Below are positions 49,075 to 60,847 of a DNA stretch of 64,000 nt, in pieces (the stretch's first letter is position 1; every line of letters starts with the position of its first letter). Below the pieces are notes generated by a model. The model saw only the letters and a list, made by a program, of their open reading frames with translations, had not been told where the DNA came from and ran no database searches. Source of the DNA: Sthenelais limicola (lineage: Eukaryota; Annelida; Polychaeta; Phyllodocida; Sigalionidae). The stretch is from assembly GCA_942159475.1 (NCBI GenBank), contig OW804096.1, forward strand, positions 131,740,941 to 131,804,940, given 5' to 3'. A program made the translations under genes and the position numbers.

Positions 49075-49240
49075 TGCCCATATTTGGGGCCTTGGGTGGC
49101 GACTGCGTGATAGCCACGCCCACACCTCGTCACGTGGACCAATCGGATGAATGACTTCTCCATTGTGACGTAAGGTCGATGGAACATAAACAAACAATCG
49201 CTCCATTCGCTCTCGCTTGATTCACCGCACTGGGCGGTTG
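49075..49240. promoter_or_regulatory. CpG-rich promoter-like cluster
   Basis: Within 60 bp lie a GC/KLF-type box (GCCACGCCCACACC, 49113-49126), an E-box CACGTG (49131-49136), a CCAAT box (49139-49143) and a CRE-like TGACGTAA (49166-49173). By my count about sixteen CpGs fall in 165 bp, against a CpG-poor background. A possible plus-strand 5' exon would run from about 49.2 kb to a donor-like GGCAG/GTGCGTG at 49603/49604, which lies in a second G+C-rich patch (to about 49.68 kb). No good first coding exon was found, so direction and target are unknown. Confidence 0.45.
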
Positions 49241-52200
49241 TGTATTCGTTGATTATTATAATATAGCTCTGTCTCCCACCCAGCCGACCCAAGCCACTAC
49301 ATATCATATATATAGTTAGGTCCAGATATATTATTTTAGTCTCTACCGTGAATGGTCCTGGGGCTATAAACACCTTAGGCAGAATCTAAAATGATTAATA
49401 ACCTCCATTTTGGGTCTGCTGGTGCACTGCATTCTCCCAAGCCAGGGCGAGATGACTGTTAAAGGAGGGACGGCCTGCTGTGGGAATATGGTGCACAGTT
49501 ACAGGCCCGAAACATTAATCCTTATAGATTGTATATATTTCGTTTTTAAAAGGTGATGGAGAACGTCTTTCTATAGTTTTTCCCCGCAAAAGACGGGCGG
49601 CAGGTGCGTGTGGGAAATCTTACTAGAATTTTTACTTTTTGTGGGCAACGCCATTTTGGTTTGCTCCGCGCTCTGAGTGTATTCAGTGTGGCGATTCCAA
49701 AATTCATGGGCATCACGATACTGCTTTGCTCTATTTGTGCTGGAGTTGTATAGTTTTATTATTATTAGTTTGTGAATGTGTTCGGCTATGTATCATATGC
49801 TCATGATGCAGAGCACACAGTGTGAGGCTTCTATCGACGTTGACAATTCAAACATGACGTTTAGTAACGTTAATTAATGTTGCCCATAAACGGTTGTCGT
49901 AGACCAGTAATATGTTTACGAAAATCCTCATAGACCATAATCTCCCATAAAAATCTAACAGGCTTTCAGAAACTGTCTACACTGTAGGAACTCTTTATCC
50001 TACGATTATCTCTGTCCATAATATAGGTACTTAAGCACTTATAGGGACCATCAGAACAACTGAGTCAGGCCCCTCTTTTGTAGTAACAACTTCATGCCAT
50101 AATTATATTCAAGATGAAGACAAACGTGTTTTCTTAATACAGTTTCTTTTTTATGTTACAATAGCAACATGATGATTTACGTATACGATTTACATTTTTA
50201 TTCATCTCTATGAAAATGGAAAAAAGTTTCCCCAAGTCTCTATAATAGGAATATGTTCTCCCTGCCATATTCTTTAGGGACACGCCATCCTGATTTTGAC
50301 AAGGATCAGCAGATAATCCTTTGTTGCACACCATACCATTCAGGAAAAGAATAGTTTTGAAACACACCAGATAAACCAAACCTTTTACGAGTTTGTACAT
50401 CGCATGATAGTAAGGCAATGATTAGCTATCTTTAAATCCTACTTGAAAGGCTGCATCTGAAGTCCCGTATAGTTCCATTGTTATTTGCTGAATGTCTGCC
50501 ATCCACGTCTATGCATATATACACTTCGCAAATGCTTTCTACGTTGGGAGAAATACATTGTGTTCGGGAATAAATGGACATTTTATTTCAACTTACTTGT
50601 TCAGCCAGACCTGGTGCAAACATCCGTTTGAATCACCTGCCAGAGTCACTATGAAAAAGAAATATTATTATAACAATACAATATACAGATGTATACATGT
50701 ACATAAAGCAAGTATTGGGCCACATTATAATTATGTGGTTTTATGTTTAGTACACAGGAACTGGCAAGGATCTTCTGTAGAATTAGCACCATTTTTCTTG
50801 AAAAACGGATTTGCCATTCAAATTAATGGTTACTGTCACCGGATATCTCATATCAGACAGCCCCATAATTTACTTGTGTACTTATAATAGAGATTAGTGG
50901 AAAGTATAATGTAATTAAGATCCAACCATACATTGACGGATTTTCACGCTGCTATCATTTTTGCTGTAAGACAGTACAGTTAGTCTTCAGAAACCTACAT
51001 ACATCAGTGTTGAATTTCCCCACGGACTTCATTGTACGTGCCTGCTGAAGCCTATACCTCCCTCTTTTAGCTTTTGTCTATGCTCGTCAGGAATACATCA
51101 TTCAAAAGGTTATGTTTACCGTCCTGGAATGACAGTGATGTATAGCTTTCATTGATATAGATCTAGAAGTTGATAACATCCGACAGATTGAGGCAATGAT
51201 AAAGAATCCATTAAGGAACAAAGACAGCACGCATGTCTTTTTTCGATCATCTCCCTGGAGGATTGCATTTTCTCCTGTTATACCAATGAGAAACAGCAAG
51301 TTCCGTGCTTAATTAGAGAATCACAAGGTTTTCCAACTAACGACTGGTGTGTCAAGTTTCATGCTTGCGATGATCAGAGATTTGCAAAAGGACTGGCAAT
51401 CTCAGTGCAGGATATCTTTAGCAGTACAGACTTTTAGTACAGATCCAAGATGGACTGAAAACACACTTGGGTGGGCCTTATCAGATGTACTAAAGAGTGG
51501 TTTTGGAGAAAGACACACGTCTTATGGTCACTGTATGAGTGCATAGCATTAAGCATTCATCTCAGGAGAATGTGGAAAATGGTCACTCGTATTTAACCCC
51601 TTTACTCTGGTTTACGTCTCGACGTGGCTCACCAATTTCCAGGAGGATGTATTCTCATATATTCCTAGCAGCTTCACGAACGAATTCTATGCTTGTATTA
51701 AATTCAAATTCAGAAACTGATGAATGTATTCTAAATTCTACACGCTGGATACTTTGCCCAATATTGAATCATATGCGGCTCGTAGTTGTTCTGTTGAGAT
51801 TTAAGGTATACATATATATCGCGAGTCAGAAAGGCCTAGCGTTTCGCACACATCCCTAAATCCCACAGCAATAATGTCATTCACAGTTCCCCTTCTCACA
51901 GCTCCTGGCTCTCAAACATTGAGGCTAACATCCCGTGGGATCCTCTAGCTTCCCTAGTCTAACGCCTCTATGACCGTACAATACACTCATTTACATAATG
52001 AAATGTGGTTTTCTTTGTTTTACAAGCCTAAGGCAATGTTAAAGCCTGTTTGAGCTGATCTCTTTTATGATGATATAGTAGGCAGTATAGCAGGAATTTA
52101 TGGTGCAATGTAGTATCGTAGACTACTTTTGGTAGGTACTTTAACTGCCAACAGTGATATTCTTTTCTGGTCATATTGGGGACTCAAGCTTTCACTCAAT

Positions 52201-52705
52201 TTGTGATTTACCGATTGTATTGTTAGACTCTCTATAAGCGTTCTTGTGTATCTAGATTGCATAATAATGTTGATGCAACCTACGTTATGTTCCACACTTC
52301 CAATCTACTAGTTCAAGCATATGAATATTTGTCTGTCACTGCAAAGTAATTTTCAGGCAACAATCATCCACGACTACTCCTTTCATGGTTTTGATGTGTT
52401 TATTCCCTTATTTAACAATTTTGCTCGATAGCTGCTGATGACTTAGGCATAATTCATGGAAATCAAGGTTCTGTTATATTCCCAAACGCGCACCTGTAAG
52501 AACCTGGTGGTTTTAAATGAGATGGGCTAATGTATGGACCAGCCTGGTCATGTTTCTATTTGCACCTATGCATTCCAGATTAGTGAACAGTACGCCTAGG
52601 GGGGTGACGGGCTTCAGTATGCCCAAGTCCCTTTATTATAATATTGTCCAGTACCGAAGGTAGGTCTAAAAGCATACCACATACCACACGTAACTGTTCA
52701 TATTA
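49241..52705. other. Non-coding DNA
   Basis: After the G+C-rich patch to about 49.7 kb the sequence returns to AT-rich. A 65-codon frame at 51349-51546 (including TDPRWTENTLGWALSDVLKS) looks somewhat protein-like but has no splice acceptor or recognised motif. Confidence 0.45.
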
Positions 52706-53116
52706 GGGAGGTTTAGCAACCACAACGCTAACGCTAACACTAACGCTAACATATCTTTTATGAGGGGTACGTCATCAGTAGGTGTGCTATTGTTAGCGTG
52801 CCTACCTGAGATACAGACGTCAATTACGCTAAGAGGCAGGTCAATACGTTCCCAACGTATACATGTCCATTTCACGCTAAAATAATGGACAATTATCATT
52901 TCATTTTTATGTACAAATGAGCGGGAGGTGTTTTTCTTTGTATACAGGTGTGACACACTACTCACATTCATGAAATTGTGTGTTATTTTGCCCTCTGAAG
53001 ACACTTCTCCACCACTAAAACTGATAGAATTCTGCCATTACATACGGCCCACCCTATTGTGAGAAACTAGCGTTTACGTTAGCGTTAGCGTTAGCGTTGT
53101 GGTTGCTAAATGTCCC
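52706..53116 (+). mobile_element. MITE family 1, copy 2 (411 bp)
   Basis: The ends GGGAGGTTTAGCAACCACAA and (reverse) GGGACATTTAGCAACCACAA each extend into CGCTAA hexamer runs, giving TIRs of 40 bp or more. TA flanks both ends (52704-52705 and 53117-53118). The interior aligns in reverse with copy 1 at 22156-22543 over nearly its full length. The 112-codon minus frame across it comes from repeat sequence and is not a gene. Confidence 0.87.
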
Positions 53117-55385
53117 TAATCACTGGAAACTGACCGCTAATAATAATAATGTTTAATTCTAATGCCCCAACATTGCTTATTCAGTTGAAGAGTTAAGATT
53201 GGGTTATGATCGTGTTTACACGATCTACGGAGTAGTGGGTTTCTAAAAGAACTTAAATGAATTGTACTATAATGGTGATCATTCAAGATAGACTTGCCCT
53301 GAACATTTTTAAAGTTGAATTACTCCACTCTACTAGGGGCACGTTGCCATGAGCATTATTCTGAACTCAAGGACATCTTTAACAAGCGTGAAGGGTTGTT
53401 GAGTATACAGGGCCACAAACTGAGAGTCATGCGGGAAGACAGTACATCACGTTTATTCCCAGCAAAGAATCATATGGGAGCCATTTGAAGCTATTTTCAC
53501 ACATCTTCGCCTCACGCACGCACTCCATTTCTTTATTACTCATCCTTTTTATTGCCATGAACATAAGTTAACCATTTGGTGCATCCAAGAGGGATTGTTG
53601 GTCTTACCATTATTATATAATACTACCTCAATAAAAAGCCTTAGATGTCCTCATTGCTGAGAAATAAGCCTATTATATTTGTTCAGATGAAACACTTAAA
53701 AACAACATCTACTTTAAGCGCTAAAAAATACATCGAAACTATCCGTCGCTTGACAACAACGTGACAAAAACTATCCTTGACGATTATATCCTGCCTCTTC
53801 TCGTTTTTGCTTCACCAGTTCACGGGTACTTCAATGATAGTTCGTACTCAGAAAGGTGTCACTGAGTAAGCCCCAGTCTTGGTTGGAGAAAGTACTTTTT
53901 ATCATTTCCTGTTCGAGAAATTTCTGTTTTACTTTCAACACTGTGCATGCACTAATTGGATCAGTCGATTGTCATTTCCCTCCACTCCTTTCATTATTGC
54001 TTTTAATTCCTCCATAATCACTACTTCTTTTAAAACGTGGCACGGTGCTAAGGAAATTTTGCCTTTTCCCAACATGGAGTTACTTGTCCAATTTAAAGGG
54101 GATAATTTATAGCAATGGATCACTTTCATCCGCAATACTTGCAGATTTTATCACTTTACTCGACTGACATTTGCCGATAATACTGGCCTAGCCTCATACT
54201 TATGAATTTATATTAATCCTATTTATTATATGAATACAATATGTATAATATATACATGAAAACGTGCATGTATGTATGTATGTATGTATGTATGTATGTA
54301 TGTATGTATGTATGTATGTATGTATGTATGTATGTATGCATGCATTATGTGTGTATATGGTTGGGATGTTGAGATGATACCGGTCCATATCTAGACCTAT
54401 AGAACCTATTTCAATGACAGCTAGCATAATTACTCGGAATAATTACTTTGAACATTCACTTCCCAAAAGTTCCATGAAAAGATGAGCCGGATCATTCATG
54501 TTTGCCATTTAAATTCCAAAAATAAAGCACATTTTCTTTGTTCCTCTCCATAATTCTTCATTCAAATATTTGACTATGAGCTTGATTAAAGTAATCTGGG
54601 ACCCGTTGCATAAGAAATTCTTCCTTATGATTTTCCTTCCTTAGCTACTTATCCTTGCTAAACATCTTTAAGGGCATTTTATAGAAGGAATTTGCTATAC
54701 AGACAATGCCAATAGTAACGGATTTCCTATCGAAGCGGAAATAATGGCTTCGCAAGGAACATTTGAAGTAATGATGTATTCTGCAACAGGCCCCTGCATT
54801 CGCTTCATACAGATCTGCCTCTGAAAACTATTTACAAGATTGTGTTCATTATCTTTCTGACGAAGATCCACGTAGGGTTGAAACGTTGGGTTGAAGAATA
54901 AAATCTAAGAAAACTTACCACGAGATTGGTGTTAAGGTAACCTTTCTCATATAAATCGTATTAAATCTGGTATGCTACTCCAATGTTAAATGATAGCTAT
55001 ACCTATTTATACACTATATTGACAGTTGCATAACATTTCATTATTATGAACTGCAGCCATGCTTATTATTGATATTCGCTGACTGGAAAGATCAAAAGAA
55101 TTATTTTGCTCTTACTTTGAATCCCTATCTAAAACATGGTAACCTGTAGTTCTCCCCCATTCCCATGTACTACTTTGGGTCTCCACCCTCGCGTCCTGCA
55201 TGCTTCAAGTAGACGCTCAAAATTACACCTACACGATACCAGACTAGTTCTACCATATAGGATGTCAATATTTATTTATGTGATGCCAATCATCGTTATA
55301 GATTGTTTGCTTTTATAATGGGAAAGTACTAGAACTATAGGACTAGTACTTTCAAAGGACGGACCACAAATATCCCAATGGTATG
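53117..55385. other. Non-coding DNA with a microsatellite
   Basis: No exon or element apart from the (ATGT)n tract. Short frames near 53.9 kb overlap on opposite strands and are probably chance. Confidence 0.5.
54268..54338 (+). repeat. (ATGT)n microsatellite, about 18 units
   Basis: An uninterrupted ATGT tetranucleotide run of about 71 bp. It is long and perfect, so likely polymorphic. Confidence 0.97.
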
Positions 55386-55600
55386 TACTGTAAACATATC
55401 TATTTTTGCGCAGATAGATTTTCGCGCACTAAGTACTTTGATACCTTTTCGCGCGGATAAAAATTCGCGCAGCAAGGAAGTCTCACACCTTGTTTATGTA
55501 ATAATTATACCTTTTGCACAGGATGTATTTTCACGCACAAAGGTGGGTGCGCAAAAATAGCGAAAATAAATCCTGCGCGAAGATTAATACTTTTACAGTA
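55386..55600. mobile_element. MITE of the TACTGTAAA / TTCGCGC type (215 bp)
   Basis: It starts TACTGTAAACATATC and ends, in reverse, TACTGTAAAAGTATTAATC. Both arms continue with CGCGCAG- and ATTTTCGC-type motifs, giving imperfect TIRs of about 40 bp. The interior repeats TTTTCGCGC and TTTTGCGC several times. TA lies at both edges, fitting a TA target site. I recall similar CpG-bearing TACTGTAAA repeats as common in molluscan and other invertebrate genomes; this is memory, not a search. Confidence 0.7.
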
Positions 55601-57439
55601 ATCGTCAGCAGGTCATAAAATGTTGTAATAATTATTCTCTCACAAATCCAAATACATCCGTAATTATTGATGTGCTTAATAGCCCATGCCTCTTGGGGAT
55701 TCTTTTTAATGTGAACACGTTTATTACTTAACATAATGCAAGTGGGAGATGTTTTTGCTCCTGCCAACAGGGGTGTCTTCCTTTTTTGATATTTACAAAT
55801 AAACACAAAGGGACGCTGCCTGTGCCCAGGTCTTATATAAAGGAAAACATCCTTTGATATGCTAGGGAAAGTCCCTTTGATGACGAGCCAATACACGGGA
55901 GAAATATGTGTACGTATTGACTAACTTCTGGATGTACATTCTGGAAAGAGGGCATTTTATGTTGGCCATTGATGAACCCCGTACAATGTCTAATTTCGAC
56001 TTAAATCGGGAAAGGGAATGGATTGGTGCCAGTCACGAAATGCATTGTCATATAGTGCCAATAAAAACTCTTGCGATATGTGGTTCAAAGATAGGCATTC
56101 TTCCCGGATGCATGGGTTAGAGACACCTTCGCATGCAACAACACATTTGGTCCAACTTTATTCTCCCAAAACAGGGTCAAATAAAGGGAATCTAATAAGT
56201 CATATTACCAGAGCTGGATTACTATCAATGTTATCATTTACCACAGGAAATTTACGTGGATAATCCACTGATGTCTGATGTGAGTATATCACAGAATTTG
56301 GAGATTGTCTCTAGACTTGTTGTAGCTGAGCCACTCTCTAGACGGTTCGATAACGGTAGGAATTCATTAAAGGCTTGGCTCTAAAAGCACTTGTATTGCA
56401 TTAATTGCTAAAGCAAATTTGCTCAGGCATGGTTGGAACCTAACTTACATTAACATGTTTAATCAAGCCTTAGAAAATGCGCATAGCAGACAGACAGACA
56501 CGGTCTATTCTAATGACACTTCGCGCAGTAGTGTGTTAATTCTACTTGCGGGAAAATAGACCCATCAATCATTAAATCTATTGTGAAATGTTTCAATGCC
56601 TGATTCATCGGATCGATAAGTAGAATAGAAATGTTAACGTTTTTCAGACCCCGAGGTGTTTTTTACATCTGGTGTCAACTTTCATGATGCTAAATTATTT
56701 TTTATTGAGCCAGAACTTTCCGATAATGCGGATGTACTAGGGCCTCATTACAATTATTGGTGTTTTGTGCACTTGTCAATATCAACACAATGTCCAGTTG
56801 TTGAAACCACTTAAATGTCTAGAGGGGTGAAATTTACTGAAGGACATTATGAAGTTTGGAAATTTTCTTTCCTGTCCTATTGAGTTATGCCTGTGTTACG
56901 TGTATGCGAGAAGCTCAATGTCCTATACTTGTCTGAGTCATTTTATAATCGCATAACTCATTGGATTTGATAAACCCACTCCCCATTTCAATCCATTTCA
57001 TCCTAACTACCTGCTTCCGTTCTATTAGGCACGGTTTGTGTATGGAAGATCAGAAAAAGCATGGCTCTTAAACTTCTGGGACATAAAAGAAATTCTTTGC
57101 AGTACAAGATGGTAATTCGGAACATTTGATTCATGAATTCCAGTAAATAACAAGTAATATTAATGCATTTACCATTCTCAATTGTGGGGAAGCGTTTGAG
57201 TAGTAAAGTTGAGTGCACACTGGAATCGAATACAATAGACTGAGATCTGCCACAAGAACTGCCTTGTCAGCGAGCAAAGAATACAACTCCAAGTCACTTC
57301 TACTGGATTTGAGCTCAGGCCTTGTTCGCATTTGACTCCCTATTTGTGAAGTCCTTTTGTGATCCGTCTGGGCCAGACATTCTCTATCTTTTTTAAATAC
57401 TCAGCTTTTTAAAGGCTCAGGCGAGTCACCCGTACCTCA

Positions 57440-57600
57440 GACTTCTCTCTTACTCCAAACCCAGACAGACATTACTCCATATTTCCAATCTGATCTATCT
57501 CCTGATCTTCCTCTCTCCTTAAACTAATTTCTCATCCTCTTTCCACCTCCTTCATATAAATCTGTCTGTCTCTTTTCACCTTAACATCCCTACTGTTAGC
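57440..57600 (+). repeat. Pyrimidine-rich tract
   Basis: Strong C+T bias on the plus strand with loose CTGT/CTCT repetition, ending CACCTTAACATCCCTACTGT then TAG. CCTTAAC about 14 nt before AG resembles a U12-type branch site, but no minor-class donor can be linked to it. Confidence 0.4.
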
Positions 57601-58503
57601 TCAGAGGGAAAACATCCATGTCCAGGTTTTAATGGTCTGGCGCAATTGGCTTTATCAGTACTAGCACAAAGCCCTGCCCCCATGGCCCTGCTCGTGGTGT
57701 ACGTTGGGCTAGAGAGACAAGTACCTCGTTTATGAAAGATGCCAACATAAAAGGTGTGAAGTTAATGTATTCTAGTCATGTTTTGTCACTACCGCAGCGA
57801 CGTATACCACTGAGCGTATATTAGACAAGATGCTTTGGGACTAACAAATTCCAGAATTTAACCTCTTCTTCATTAAGGCAGCATTGCAATGTGTATGTAC
57901 CAAGTTCGAGCAGTTTATATCGTAAAAACGCATATATATTGCCCTTAATATCACATTTAATGAAAGGAATATATATATATATAATATTCATAGAAGAATT
58001 GATAGGTGCTTGGACTATATATAACATCCCTCACAATGGGATTGTATTTTTATGACATTGTAGTCAGAGCTGTGCATAGTTCTCATATATAGTGAATGAT
58101 TTCTTTTATAAATTATTCCTAAATCAGTATTTCCTAACTTGGAAACTGTATGACAATTTTTTAATTGGATCGAAAGAACAATATGAGCATATCCCACGCG
58201 CTTTGTTTTTTGGATCATTGATTCCTGATTTGTGATATAATAATTTAGATTCCTTTGATAAGAAAAACAACGAGGAGTGGGAGATTCCCTGGTATTCTGT
58301 TGCAATCAACTTAAATCCAAAAACGTAGCTCAAAAACGAGAGAGGCGCAATAAACTCATTCACCGGATATCTTATTTAATCAGTGTTGGGTTTCTCACTT
58401 GGTTCTGAAAGCTCTTGAATCGTTTAAGCAATTGTAAATTATGCCAGCTATTGTATCCGAAATGTACTATCGATGTTGAACTATTCGCTTTGGACTATGT
58501 GTT

Positions 58504-58539
58504 ATGGAATATCATGATAATTATATCGTGACATTCCAT
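58504..58539. repeat. Short inverted repeat (16-bp arms, 4-base loop)
   Basis: ATGGAATATCATGATA, loop ATTA, then TATCGTGACATTCCAT. Fourteen of sixteen positions pair, plus one T-G. It is too short for a typical microRNA precursor. Function unknown. Confidence 0.6.
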
Positions 58540-59089
58540 GCAAATCTATTGATTAACTGCTATTGATCCTAATGAATATTTGAAATGTATCGTCTGCAAC
58601 GAATCGAATACCAGTTGGTAAATAAAATGTCCCCAGTGTCGACTTTTTTGGTGGGGACAAAATTGTATTCAGGATTAATCAGACAGTTACACCCTCACAA
58701 AAAGATAATTATATTTGTGATTTTCGTTGTGCCCTGACCTTGATAACAATTATTTCAGAGCAGCAAGAGATTCTATTTTACAATTTGAACCAAGTATTTA
58801 ATATTTAGAAAAAATGATGAAGGATGAGAAGATGAAGACTCCTATCTATTATTTATAAACTACAGCTATTACGAGAGTCATAAATAGATTGGATTCCGTG
58901 ATTCAAGGTCACATTCATACAATAGAATTAATAATATCAATAGGAACATACAATACCAGGTTTAATATAGTAATATCAATGCGTGAGGGTAAAATTTCTC
59001 ACAGTAATGACCAATTTCAGTTGAGAAGACTTTTTCGTATGGTCTAACCAAAGGAAAGGCATTACTTAAAGGATACGTTCAGACTTAAC

Positions 59090-59107
59090 CCAATCAATAT
59101 GGCGGCT
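59090..59107 (+). promoter_or_regulatory. CCAAT and YY1-like motif pair
   Basis: CCAAT (59090-59094) is followed by AATATGGCGGCTG, close to the YY1 site AANATGGCGGC. It could mark a weak promoter or enhancer. There is no CpG cluster or exon nearby. Confidence 0.2.
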
Positions 59108-60776
59108 GTAGGGTCCTACGTGAAAGGCCCACCTCGTTGTAAAAGGTGACATCAATGAAATATTCATTCATCAATCCATATGAATTTATGGAGATGTCTA
59201 GATAAAAGGGCATCCGTACCGGCCCCTCTGACATCGCAGCGGAGTGAAGGTCATAGCAAAAAAGCAATCTCTTCAAATGACACTCAGTATAATAATGAGC
59301 ATTTGTATACAAGCAACATCTATCTAAAGTTCGAATGATCTTTTACTGGCTGTGTTTAAAATGGGATCGATATAACATCGCTTTCAAATGCAACGATTTT
59401 ATTTGGTTGTTAACTATTGGTCTCGTATCAGATGAAGTGGAAATTCCAGGAGACATTAACCTAATTTGCGCTTAGCCACATAGCGCGTTCTATGGTTTCT
59501 ACATGCTGCACATCTAATCATATAGAAAATGATTGCATTTATCAACTGATCAATCTAGTCCATCATCCATGCTTGGAAAAGGTTAATGTCCGATGAATGT
59601 CCACTACTAAAAGCTCCCTTAACCTTGACCTTACAAAATCTTCATAAATCGAACCAGTCGGCCATATAAAAACCATGTGACTAATATATTGTGCCGATTA
59701 GGTAACCATAGATACCGTTATATCCCCCAAAAGAGCTATTCGTTGACCTTGCCTTAAAGAATGTTGACTATTTATTCGTTAATCTATTTACAAGCATGCG
59801 CAAAGCAGACTTTAACTCTACGTCCAAACCTACGGATCTTTCATTAGTGGATGTGTGGGCGTCTGTAACATGATTAGAAATTGAAATCATATATCAAATT
59901 AAATCATAGTAAGACATGTAATATTCTGATGATGGCGTGAGTTTCACCATGCAAGATTATCAATCAAGTTTTGTTTTAGGAGCGAGTAAGGTAACCTATC
60001 AGTGTTTTGCATTTGAAGACCTATAGCCATATATGAGCAACCCATCTTGAAGATAGTCATAGTACCATGCATATTGAACCCGTAGCTATTTATAATAATT
60101 AGATATATGCCTTTTCTCCCAAGTTATTTGCTTTTCTATTGAATTAAGCCATTCAGATTACACTTGCTCGGATGCAATTTTAACAAAATCCAAATAGTGT
60201 CCTTTAAATGTAGTCACTTTAACTCGGCTGGAAAAAAGTGATAGATGTGGGACTTCCTTTTTTGAGGAGAAATTAATTAAGATGACTGGGGTAGGTCGAC
60301 GAGGAGTAATCAAGAGGAAACACGTTTTCTCCAGGAAAGCTCATTGGTTTGTGGCAATTTCTGTTGAGAATATTGAAGATGAGGTCTGACTAGAATACTC
60401 CTTTTGGGTAAAAGCAATATTAATAGGACAAACTGTCATATGCTGTGTGTCATTAGTACGAATTTTAACTTATTTGTGAGCCAAAATGGTCAAGAACCTA
60501 TTTATGGATTCAAATATCTCGTGGGCTAGGGGGCTACATAGTAACAAGGGAAAGGTTGGCATACATCCATTTGTCTATTTCTCACATACACGTCTTTAAA
60601 AGAGTTAATCTTCCACACTTTATCAGTAAGCGATGAACTTCACGAAGAGAAGCTAAAGAATAATAGATACCAATAAATTATTTTTACCTTTGCAACATGG
60701 TTTTATGGTCAGTTAATGTTCATGTATCACTTAATGTATTCTCTTAACTATCTTGAAAGAATGTCCTGTATTAAAG

Positions 60777-60847
60777 TTTATTTTCTTCTTTTTCAGGTAA
60801 GTCTCGAGCAGTATTATTTGGAACAATCTAAGAATAGATGAATTAAG
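60777..60847 (+). promoter_or_regulatory. Predicted recursive splice site with downstream RS-exon donor
   Basis: A long pyrimidine tract (TTTATTTTCTTCTTTTTCAG) with a branch-like CTTAACT about 50 nt upstream abuts a perfect donor, GTAAGT, at 60796/60797. A second strong donor, TTAAG/GTAGGT, lies at 60847/60848. The 51-nt segment between the two donors has stops in all three frames, so it is not an obvious coding exon. This is the best recursive-splice candidate in the window. The alternative is an ordinary non-coding or poison exon starting with GTAAGT. Confidence 0.55.

Larger units (their letters stand above)
55601..60776. other. Long non-coding interval
   Basis: No supported exon. It holds a pyrimidine-rich stretch (about 57440-57600) ending in a possible U12-type acceptor, a short hairpin at 58504, a (TA)n run near 57970 and a CCAAT/YY1-like pair at 59090. 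Confidence 0.5.

Noticed and set aside
49059..49373. 104-codon minus-strand frame across the promoter-like cluster
   Set aside because: The G+C and CpG content is better explained by the regulatory motif cluster. The peptide has no domain, and another minus frame is open at the same time.
51349..51546. 65-codon frame with protein-like text (TDPRWTENTLGWALSDVLKS)
   Set aside because: No acceptor at its start, no donor and no recognised family. The adjoining frame does not continue it convincingly.
52666..53004. 112-codon minus-strand open frame
   Set aside because: It lies almost entirely inside MITE copy 2. The matching region of copy 1 is not kept open as a protein, so it is a by-product of repeat sequence.
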